Source: Ichthyophthirius multifiliis
Taxonomy: Eukaryota > Ciliophora > Oligohymenophorea > Hymenostomatida
DNA length: 62,565 nucleotides
Assembly: GCF_000220395.1 (NCBI RefSeq)
Contig: NW_004087723.1
Location: 1-62,565, forward strand
Reading direction: 5' to 3'
This document shows, piece by piece, positions 1 to 8,824 of the stretch; within the stretch, counting starts at the first letter, position 1; each line of letters starts with the position of its first letter. A program made the translations under genes and the position numbers. Below the pieces are notes generated by a model, which was not told the origin of the DNA, searched no databases, and was given only the letters and a program-made list of their open reading frames with translations.

Positions 1-32
<32 letters not shown>
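1..32. repeat. (TA)n microsatellite at the window edge
   Basis: An uninterrupted alternating TA run opens the window. It is not a ciliate telomere, which would show G4T2/C4A2-type repeats, so the window edge is an internal cut or an assembly break in low-complexity sequence. Confidence 0.9.
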
Positions 33-36
<4 letters not shown>

Positions 37-693
37 TTTTAATTTTAATTATAATTCTATTTAATTTTATTACTGTCTTTTTTTCTTAATTATTGTCTAA
101 AGTATAGTATACAAATAATTTTTTAATTTTTTTTGTTTATAAAAATAATGTATTTCTATTTTAATTATAAATTATGATTATAACTTTAAAAAATTATTAA
201 AAAAAAAAAATTTTATTTAAAATATTGCTAATATACTCTAATTATTTTATTAATGTTTATAAATAAACTTTTATCTTTTATTTTTTAATAAATATTTTAT
301 TTATTAATAATAAGAATATTAAAATTAAATTAGAATATTATATAAATATATTATTAAAAAAAATACATATTCTAAAAATAAACTTAATGATAATCTTTTT
401 TAAAAAAGTTACTTTTAATTTAATAAAGATTTATATCAATTTTTTTTTTTTATTTTATATATTGAAGATTTAAATTTTTATTTATGTCTTTAATTAAGTT
501 TAGATTATTATTATTATTTTATTTAATTTACAAAGAATCATGTTTTTTTAATTAAACTTATTAAAAATTAGTTTGCAATTTATTTTTGCTTTCTTCATTC
601 AAAAAAGATTTTTAATAATTAATTTTTTAATCTGATTAAAAATTATTCTATTAATATTATTATTAAATCCTAGGTGTAATAATATTATTACAA
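33..693. other. A+T-rich stretch downstream of a minus-strand gene
   Basis: Homopolymer-rich sequence with no reading frame I can recognise under the TGA-only stop code. It lies beyond the TGA that ends the Asn-rich minus-strand gene. A further exon cannot be excluded. Confidence 0.4.
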
Positions 694-1683
694 TCATTAT
701 TATTAAATTAGAAATTATAAGTTTTTTTTTGTTTCTTATATTATTATTTAAATCATTATTTTGAAAATAAATATTATATTCGTATTCTTTATTTATTTAT
801 TTTTAATTTTTTTGTTTAAAATAGTATTATTTTCACTTTATTTATTATTTTATATATTATTAATTAAATATGGAGATTAATTATTCATTTAATTAAAGGC
901 AGGATTGCTATATTATCTTTGATGATTATTTAAAAATAAATTTTTATTTTTATCAAAATTATATGTTTTTCTTCTTTGAGAATTTTAAGTTATTAATTTT
1001 AATGGTAATTTAATATTTTATTCTTTTTTATTTTATGAATTTGAATCTTATGAAGTTAATAATAATTTAAAGCCATTTTTTGAGTTAAAAAATTAATTTT
1101 TATGTTAAGAATTATTCTTTGTTGAATAATTAGTTTATATTTATTAATTTATTAAATTCGTAAAATTTGAAGTAGAATTTTTCGAAGAATTTTATTATAA
1201 AAGTTATCTTTCAGATTTTATTTAATATTCATTTTTTTAATTTAAAATGTTATTTTTATTAATATTTAATTAAGTACTATATCTATTGTTTTTTTTATGT
1301 ATTTTATTAACTCCATTTAAATTCAAAATAAGTTATTTATCAATTGAAAAATTTTTATTTTGTAAAAATTTATTATTTGTATGAGTTAAAAATGAATTAA
1401 AAATGAATTTGTCTTTATCAAATTTAATATTTGGTTTATTATTTAAATTATGATTATCTATATTTTATAATTAAGGTTATTATTATTTTTATTAAAAATT
1501 TATTTAATTTTCTTAGATATTAATAAAATTAAGAAATCCATCTAAATTATGGTTTTCTGAAAAATCTAAAATAGTATTTTAAGTAAGACTTATTTCAGAA
1601 TTAATAATTTCTTTTAATTTATAATTTAAATTTTAAAAAATCGAACTTTAGTTTCCTATATTTTAGAAAGAGGTATTATTCAA

Positions 1684-1718
<35 letters not shown>

Positions 1719-1818
1719 CATTATTATTATTATTATTATCATTATTATTACTATTTTTACTTTTTTACTTTTTTTTTTTTCTTTTTCTTTTTTTTTTTTT
1801 TTTTATTCTCGATCACAT
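694..1818 (-). CDS. Asn-rich hypothetical protein (probable C-terminal part of the next gene)
   Basis: Read on the minus strand with TAA/TAG as Gln, one frame stays open from the poly-Asn tract near 1683-1752 to a TGA at 694-696. It encodes about 350 residues dominated by Asn, Lys, Gln and Ser, with pieces such as HNLDGFLNFINIQ and QRRKTYNFDKNKN. No domain is recognised and the composition suggests disorder. No ATG is found in this frame before an in-frame TGA near 1820. The ORF ending at 1871 lies directly upstream on the same strand, and the gap holds A runs of about 17 and 12. The two ORFs are therefore probably one gene joined by an intron or split by a miscounted homopolymer. Confidence 0.5.
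1683..1752. repeat. ATT/ATC trinucleotide repeat (coding poly-Asn/Asp on minus strand)
   Basis: ATT repeats with two ATC interruptions read as AAT and GAT, that is poly-Asn with Asp, in the open minus-strand frame of the Asn-rich gene. Confidence 0.8.
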
Positions 1819-1870
1819 TTTTCTTATATAGATATATTATTTAGAAAATTTGATAAAGAATTATTAATCA

Positions 1871-2466
1871 TCAAATTTTCTTTTTTATCTTAATTATTTT
1901 TTCTTCATTTGTTTATACATATCCTACTAATGTTTTAGGCGGTTTATCTGGATTTTTTTTATTTTCTTTTTCTATTTCTATCTATATTTTTTTATATTAA
2001 ATTTTCCTTTTTTAGTCATGCATTCTGTTTATTATACTATTCAATGGAAAAATAAAAAAACGAGGAATATCAAAATGAAATTTATAATATTCAGCCAACA
2101 AATTTATTTTTTAAATTTAATCTTTTTTTTATAAAATCTTTTAAAGTATTATTCATACTCTTCATCGTATGCTTAAAAATCTTTAAATTTTATTGTAAAT
2201 TTTGTACATTAATTTAATAAAATGTCGTTAATATCTCTAGTGTAAAAATAATTTTATGATTGAGGATATTTTTAATATAAATTTTTGTTTATGAATTATT
2301 TTATATTTGTTTTATTGCTAAAATAAAGTTTTTCACTATATGTTAATTTCTGAATTTTCTTTTTAAAATATTTATTTTAATTATTGATTATATTTTTTTA
2401 TTCATTTTGTTTTAATTTTATTAATTGTTTATTGAAATTTATTAAATTTTATTTATTTTAATTCAT
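1871..2466 (-). CDS. Hypothetical protein, ordered N-terminal segment, one apparent frame change
   Basis: ATG at 2464-2466; TGA at 1871-1873. The first 115 or so codons give MNQNKQNLINFNKQ and then a charged segment ending AYDEEYEQYFKRF. At a T8 run (A8 on the coding strand) near 2122-2130 the sensible frame shifts by one and continues LLAEYYKFHFDIPRFF and MHDQKRKIQYKKI, then NKKNPDKPPKTLVGYVQ to the stop. About 198 residues. The segment from the Tyr-rich stretch to the basic helix looks like a conserved folded region, but I cannot name a family. The span is one base short of a multiple of three, which fits a single missing A. No GT-AG intron repairs it. It probably continues into the Asn-rich ORF at 694-1818. 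Confidence 0.6.
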
Positions 2467-2849
2467 TTTTTATTCTTACTTATTTAAAAACAAAGAAGCA
2501 AAATAAAAATTATTATTAAAGAAATAAGTATTAAAAGAAAATATATATATATTTATATATATAAAGTATAAAAATATTTTTTAATTATATATTATATAAA
2601 ATATATATAAATATATATATAAATATTTATTTATTATAAAAATGATTATTAATTTTTTTATTTTAATATAAAAAAATATAAAAATATTTTATAAATATAA
2701 AATATTTTAAATTAGTATTGACTTTTTTTTTTGTATTATAAAAAAAGATTTAAAATATAATAATTAATTTATATAATAATTTTTTTTTTTTTTCTAAAAC
2801 AAAAAATAAATAAAAAAAAAATTATAATTAATAAAAAAAAAAAAAAAAT
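2467..2849. other. A+T-rich intergenic spacer
   Basis: Short TA blocks and A/T homopolymers between two minus-strand genes. It would hold the promoter of the gene starting at 2466 and the 3' end of the gene stopping at 2850. No distinct motif is seen. Confidence 0.6.
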
Positions 2850-3605
2850 TCATGTGCAAATCCCACAAAATCCCCCTTTTTCACTTTTACTACTCTATTT
2901 ATTATTTTTTGTAATATTTCCCTCATAAATATTTATTTTATTAACTTAATCTATATCTTCATTATTATTTTCATTTTTATTTTATATTTACTCATCTTCC
3001 GATATATAGTATTCATTATTTTCTTGTAATTCTTTTTCTTAAAATTTTTTCCATTAAACACTATCTTTATCCCAAATTTTATTTTCATTTTTAGAATCTA
3101 AACTAAAAACATCAGTCATCCCTAAATTAACAAGTAATGACTCTTTATCAATAGTCGGTAAATCAAATTTAGGTTTTCCATTTTTTTTTTTGGCCATATA
3201 AAGATTCCAAATTTCATGGTTAGGATTTAGTCTTATATTATTATTTTTTTCCTTTAAAATTTCGTTAAATGCTTTTATTGAATACTAAATAATATCATTC
3301 ATTTATACATTCACAGCTGAAAACTCTTCTTATATTTATAATAAAGATTCTTCATCTTTAAAATCAATGTTTAAACATATGGAAATTTATTTTAAATCCT
3401 AGTTTATTAATTAAGTGCTTGTATTTTTAAATTTAGATTGGTTATTTGGAATTTTTAATATTTATTTAACATCATTCATGCTATAATTGGAATTACTTGA
3501 ATTAGTTGTTGGAAAATCTATTATTTATTTATCACTTTGCTTTGAGTTGTTTTATCTATCTTTTTGCATTTGTTGGGATAATTCATTGTTGTCTATACTT
3601 GTCAT
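2850..3605 (-). CDS. CRIM/SIN1-like protein, possible TORC2 subunit
   Basis: An uninterrupted 252-codon frame (251 aa), ATG at 3603-3605 and TGA at 2850-2852, no intron. After a polar N-terminus comes a ubiquitin-like stretch (residues about 70-115, DLKQISICLNIDF followed by VNVQMNDIIQYSIKAFNEIL). Next is a segment around NHEIWNLYMAKKKNGKPKFD then LPTIDKESLL. The order of a beta strand, a basic turn, 'F-D-x-P-x-x-D' and a hydrophobic strand recalls the CRIM domain of SIN1/AVO1, the subunit that recruits substrates to TOR complex 2. The tail is acidic and ends in a short Cys-containing sequence, FCGICT, that might be lipidated. The CRIM match is by eye and the full SIN1 Raf-like and PH domains are not seen. 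It could be another ubiquitin-fold protein. Confidence 0.6.
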
Positions 3606-4980
3606 ATATTTTTATTTTTTAAAATATTTTTTTTTTATTAATTTTTAATTTTTTATTTTATTTAATATATTTTTTGTTTTATTGAATAAATATAATATTT
3701 TATTATATTTTTATATTTAAACAGAAAATCTTTTTCTAGTTATTCTAATATTATTTTATATAGTTTTATGGTAATTTATTAAATTTTAAAAAATCTATTT
3801 TTTCAATGGTATATATATATTAGCTTTATTATTTTAATAAATTTAATAAACTAACCTAAAAAAGAAAACGCATTTTTAATAATTTTTTTTTTTATATTTT
3901 TTTATTATAAACTTACAAACAATAATAATTTATTTCATTTTTTAAAAAAAAAACAAAAATTAAAGCTTATATACTATATTTATGATATATCTAATACTTT
4001 AATCTGTATTTATATAACTCAAAATATTAATTAACTTATAAATATCTTAAATATTATTTATATTTATATTTTCTTATTCTTAAATAACATTTTTTAAGTA
4101 TAATATTTCTATATCCTTTTTTTTATTCTATTCAATTTTTTGATAATTTAACTTCTTTTTAAATTAAACTATATTGCTTTCGTTTTAATCATTTTGAATA
4201 ACTTATATAAAAAGACTAGATTTTTTTAATCATAATTAAACTTTTATATCAAATTTAAAGATTATTATTTTAAATAAAAAATTATTTATTTACTAAAATT
4301 CATTTCTAAATATAATTATTAAATGATTTAAACTTTAGTCTAAAGTTCCTTATTAAGATTATTTATTTTATTTTCATATTATTTATTAGTAAAACTATAA
4401 AAATCCTATTATTTATTACTAAAACTATAAAACTTTATTATTCTTTCAAGTTTAATTTTATATAAAAATTTCGTATCCTTTTTCGGGCTTTTAATTTAAA
4501 GTTATTTCTTGTTCTTCTTAATATTTTTTTATCTTTTTTGTGTTTAATATCTCAGTTTCTTATTATTAAATTGCGTAAATATTAGTCTTAATTTATACGA
4601 ATAATAAAGAAATTTAAATTTCTAATTCTTTTAAATCTAAACTTTATATATTAATTAGATTTTATTTATAAATTAAATTTTATTTTTATTTTTCAAATAT
4701 ATTATAGAGCCTAAATTATTTATAGCATATAATACTGTTTTATTTTTCTTGTTATAGTTTTATATCAAATTAATCAACATAATTAGTATTTTAGTATTTT
4801 ATTACTTTATAGTTTTTTTAATTTGAGTTTTTTCAAAAAAAATACTAATTAATTTAAAGTTCAATCAATGATATTTGGATAATTTGATTGCAATTTTAAG
4901 TTTTATTTTAAATTCAATTTTATTATTTGAGTTTATATTAATATTTAATATTTTAATAAAGATGATATTTTTAAAAAATA
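3606..4980 (-). CDS. Unidentified Lys/Asn/Gln-rich protein, exon structure unresolved
   Basis: Long open stretches on the minus strand have protein-like composition when TAA/TAG are Gln. Examples are KTVLYAINNLGSIIYLKN (about 4680-4760), TNIYAIQQQETEILN (about 4540-4600), YENKINNLNKELQTKVQII (about 4300-4390) and KDIEILYLKNVIQEQENIN (about 4060-4130). They lie in different frames, so introns or indels intervene. A good intron signal, a GTAAGT donor with a T-rich stretch before TAG, is seen at about 3857-3922. Two similar hydroxyl/aromatic segments (FYSFSNKQQ, FYSFTNKQY) are encoded by a near-perfect 30-bp tandem duplication at about 4379-4440. No family is recognised, and start and stop are not fixed; an in-frame TGA at 3602-3604 overlaps the start of the neighbouring gene. 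Confidence 0.4.
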
Positions 4981-5595
4981 AATAAATAAAATATATAAAT
5001 ATTTATATTATTTATTTACAAATTTTGGCTTATATATAATTTATATGAAAAAAACTGTGATTCGAATATTTTAAAAGTAATTATTGAAATATTTTTAATT
5101 TTTTCTTTATTATTTAATATAAGTTCTTTTTATTTTATAAAACAATATATTATGAGTTTTATTTTTTTAAAAAGAATTAAATAAAATATATATATATATA
5201 AAATTATAAAAATTTAAACTATTTTGTATTAATATTTTATCAATATGCATTTTAATTTTATAAAAAAATGTAAATAAATAATTAATATATAGATTTATAA
5301 AAATATATTTTTAATTATAAAAAAATAAAAAAAAAGTCATAATTAAAAAAGTAAATTTAAGTTTTACCGAAAAAAATAAGAATATAAAATAAAAAATATA
5401 AATATAAAGATATATATATATATATAAATATATATATATATAAATATATATTTATATAAATATATATATTTATATTTTTATATATAAATATTTATAAATA
5501 TATTAATTTCATATAAATATTTATTTATATATAAACAATAATTTTTATTTTTAATTATCTTATATATTATAAATAATTAAAAAAATCTTATTTAT
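4981..5595. other. A+T-rich spacer with nested TATAAATA-type repeats
   Basis: Dense runs of TATA/AAATA words between about 5390 and 5540 and homopolymers elsewhere. It separates two minus-strand genes. No coding frame is recognised; the true end of the kinase may extend slightly into it. Confidence 0.5.
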
Positions 5596-6817
5596 TCATT
5601 AAACCCTTTTTTATACTAAATTTTCTCAGCCCAACTACTTTAATGTTCCATTATCTCTTTCTGAATAAATTCTTTATCTTACAATAGCCAATCCTAAAGG
5701 TTAAAATATACTCTATTACTTTTATCTTTTTCGAAGAACATGGTCTTTTTTCTCCCTATATGTCAAAAAACTATGATTTTGGTAATCTATTTTATAAACC
5801 TTACATATTACTACTTAATGGCAATTTAATAGTTTATAAAAGTCCTTATTATAAATTTGTTATTTAAGGCAAATTCTCTTAGTCAAAATACTACTATAAG
5901 TGTTAAAAATTTAATAGTTACTGAACATTTGGTCTTTAAGAAGGTTATTTTTTCAAACATAAACTCACAAACTCATTCATTTCGAAACTATAAATAGATG
6001 GTAATTTCGCATGAGGATATTTGGTTACTTTTCGGTATAATTCGTCCATATTTTTAGCTTAAAAAGGTGGGTTTTGGCATAATAATTCGTATATAACACA
6101 TCCTAGACTCCATATATCACATTTAGAGTCATAAGGCTAATTTTACCATATTTCAGGAGCAGCAAAATATGGAGTTCCTATCTAAGTATATGCTAAATTC
6201 GTGTTTTTCGCTATTTTTGAGACATTCAAATCCGCTAATTTGATTTTATTTCCTTCTGAAATAAAAATATTTGCAGCCTTTAAGTCTCTATGGAAAATTT
6301 TTAACTCATGTAAACTATCTAAACCTTTCAAAATTTAAATAATATATCTCCAAACTTCTTTTTCATCTATATATTCTTTTTATTTCTACAATTATTAAAT
6401 TTTTTTTTACAAGTCGCCATTTTATGCGAACTCCATTATTATATATAAATAATTATTCTCATAAAAAGCATCCTTATATCGAATTATATGAGGAGAATTT
6501 ATGGAAGCCAATATTCTGACTTCATTTAGGGCATTTTGTTTCTCTTTATAAGTTAATTAGGCCATTTTTACTTATTTCAAAGCATATATTTAGTTATCTT
6601 GAATTCTACGGACTTTATATACTTCAGAAAATGAGCCTTAACCTAGTTTTTCAAGTTTTTGGAAATTTTTTAAAGACAATTATTATTATTATTATTACTA
6701 TTATTACTATTATTACTATTATTACTATTATTACTATTATTACTATTTTTACTATTATTACTATTATTATTATTATTACTATTATTATTATAGTTTTTAT
6801 TTTTATTAAATTTTCAT
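5596..6817 (-). CDS. NIMA-related (NEK) protein kinase with polyglutamine N-terminus
   Basis: ATG at 6815-6817. The first 46 or so residues are almost pure Gln, encoded by TAA and TAG. The kinase domain follows with all core motifs: glycine loop LGQGSFSEVYKV, catalytic Lys in YALKQVKM, HRDLKAANIF, the metal-binding motif as DLN instead of DFG (KLADLNVSK), GTPYFAAPEIW, and DIWSLGCVIYELL. DLNVSK with a GTPYF/YAAPE activation segment is typical of protist NEKs, kinases of cilia and cell-cycle control. The tail reads EFIQKEIMEHQSSWAEKI. Near 5720-5750 the frame changes. A 26-nt GTAATA...TTTAG intron would restore it exactly in phase, but a one-base miscount in the nearby A6 run is the alternative. 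The end is taken from the nearest TGA (5596-5598), which is not in the clearest final frame. Confidence 0.85.
6681..6790. repeat. ATT/ACT repeat encoding polyglutamine
   Basis: On the minus strand this reads as TAA and TAG triplets, all Gln in the NEK kinase frame, broken only by rare AAA. Under the standard code it would be a block of stop codons. Confidence 0.9.
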
Positions 6818-6915
6818 GTTTTTTTATTATTGTTATTTTATATACAGTTTTTTTTTAAATTTTTTTTTTAATTTTGAATATTAATATATATTATATATAC
6901 ATATATATTATTTTT

Positions 6916-7504
6916 TCACAAAGTTTTTTTTTTCAAATTTTAATTTATTTTATTTATTAATTATTAGGGTATATTACTATATATTTTTTTGTTATAAAAA
7001 TTTAATTAAAATATTTATATTTAAAAAAAAAAATTACGGATTATCTTCTAAAATTATTTTATTTAATTTAGGTTATTTTTATATAAATGTTAATAAAGTT
7101 TCTGCCCCTAATCTTCCTATTTTATTTCCTCTTAAATTTAAACTTTTTAATTCCAAATGATATGATTTTTCAATTTAATAACATAAATTTATTATTCCTT
7201 AACACTTTTTTAAATTTTTTTATTAAAATAAAATGCAAAAATGTATACTGATATATTATTCTTTGCTAAATTTAATTCAATTAAATATTTTTCTTATATT
7301 AATATAGGTATAATAGCATTTAATCCTCTAATTTATAATATAATATTATTATTATATATAGACATATATATAATACTAATCTGAAAGTCCAAAATCATTA
7401 AAATCATAAACACCTTCTAATTAATATTTTAAAAAATCAACTATATTTTATTCATTTTTTGTATTTATTTTTGGTATTTCTTAATCTTCTAATCCGAATA
7501 TCAT
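6916..7504 (-). CDS. Small leucine-rich-repeat (ribonuclease-inhibitor type) protein, three introns
   Basis: ATG at 7502-7504, TGA at 6916-6918. Removing introns 7328-7376 (49 nt, TAG), 7205-7248 (44 nt, AAG) and 6977-7037 (61 nt, TAG) gives 435 nt, exactly 145 codons. Each junction restores a leucine-rich repeat: FNDFGLSDQGLNAIIP, then LIELNLAKNNIS joined to CQGIINLC, then LKSLNLRGNKIG and LNKIILEDNP. The product is 144 aa with three to four LRR units and a short amphipathic tail. LRR proteins of this class bind other proteins; many small ones in ciliates are ciliary, but nothing here fixes the partner. The clean three-intron model is strong evidence for the intron rules used elsewhere in this window. 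Confidence 0.85.
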
Positions 7505-7979
7505 TTTTTATTAATTTATTTATCTAATTACTAATAATATATTTATTTAAAAATTTATAGATTAAATAAATAATTTATATTCAATAATTTAAAAAAAATA
7601 AAAATAATAGAAATATAATATATTGAAAAAATACATTATAATATATATTTTTAATTATTAATTAACATTATTTAAATTATATTAATATTAATATAATTAT
7701 TAATATTAATATTCAAAAAATATATAAATAAATAAAAATAGAAATAATTATATTTCATATAAATAATATATACATAAAAAATTTTAATATTAATTATATA
7801 TAATATATATTAATATATATATATATTAAAAAAAAAAATTGTAATCTTTATATTAAAAAAAAAAAAATATCAATAAACAAATATTTATTTATTTTTGATT
7901 ATTTTAAAAAAAAAATAAAAAATAGTTTTTAATAAAAAAAAAATAATAATATTTTTTCCTATATTTTTTTTTTATTTTT
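7505..7979. other. A+T-rich intergenic spacer
   Basis: TAATATT-rich palindromic words (about 7660-7720) and A/T runs. No gene seen. It contains the promoter side of the LRR gene and the 3' side of NDUFA6. Confidence 0.6.
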
Positions 7980-8495
7980 TCAAAAAGCATTTGGTTTATT
8001 TCCTTAATAAAATTCTTTTAAAAATTTAGTTCTTTATCCATATTTTTTTGAATAAAGGTAAGAATAACCTCTATCATTTAGTGTAGTATGGAAAGGAGCT
8101 AAATATTACATAAGTAAAGTATGTTAACACAAATGATATTCAGCTTCATACAAAAATTCATATCCTCTTTAAACCTAAAAGTCAACTAATTATGGGTCTC
8201 TGTAATGATTTCGTTCTCTAATATAATTACCGACATTGTTCATGGCTTATTTAGGAGTTACTTTTGTATATAAATTGTGAATTCTGAGAATAAATGGAAT
8301 CATTCTACAAACCTTTCGGTATAATCTAAATACTTTTAATGCTGCTTCTCCCATATGTTTGGAAGGGGTTTAACTAGGAAGTTTTTCTAATATTTCGTTA
8401 CCTCTGGTGGTAATATTATTTCCTCCAATTTAATAAAAAGTTCCTTATTATGTTCCGCTAATTGGTATTGCATTATCTCCGTAATAATGATTCAT
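7980..8495 (-). CDS. NDUFA6: NADH dehydrogenase (complex I) subunit NDUFA6 / B14, LYR protein
   Basis: Single-exon frame of 172 codons (171 aa), ATG at 8493-8495, TGA at 7980-7982. After a short Gly/Asn-rich leader comes the LYR motif in AALKVFRLYRKVCRMIPFIL, then VTPKQAMNNVGNYIRER, RDPQLVDFQVQRGYEFLYEA and, at the C-terminus, KFLKEFYQGNKP. Order and spacing match the B14 subunit: the human protein has LYRAWYREVP, TDPRVVDLLV and DFLSKFYVG. B14 is an accessory subunit of the mitochondrial complex I arm and binds mitochondrial acyl-carrier protein through its LYR helix. It is longer than human B14, with an extended N-terminus and an insertion before the C-terminal motif. Confidence 0.9.
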
Positions 8496-8520
8496 TTTTT
8501 TTTATTATTTTGTTCTAATA

Positions 8521-8570
<50 letters not shown>

Positions 8571-8625
8571 TTTTCTTGTTTTTTATTTTTTGTTTATAAA
8601 AAAATAAAATTAAAAAATATTATTT

Positions 8626-8678
<53 letters not shown>

Positions 8679-8824
8679 TTTATTAAATAATAATTTTTCA
8701 ATATAAAAATATGTTTATATTTTAATTAAAAAATATAAAAATAATTAAATATATAAACATATCTATTTATTTGAGAATTTTTTTTCTTTTAAATAAAAAA
8801 TATATAAATATAACAAATAGTATA
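8496..8824. other. Spacer with two (TA)n blocks
   Basis: Alternating AT runs at about 8526-8562 and 8634-8673 lie between the dynein 3' end and the NDUFA6 start. No coding frame is seen. Confidence 0.7.

Noticed and set aside
4379-4440. Direct repeat as a mobile-element target duplication
   Set aside because: The 30-bp near-duplicate is tandem and in frame within a coding stretch (FYSFSNKQQ / FYSFTNKQY); a simple coding repeat.
6631-6858. Plus-strand Ile/Thr-rich ORF
   Set aside because: Antisense of the NEK kinase polyglutamine tract; an artefact of the ATT/ACT repeat.
8634-8673. (TA)n tracts as telomeres or chromosome-breakage sites
   Set aside because: They lack G4T2-type sequence and occur repeatedly inside introns and spacers, so they are ordinary microsatellites.
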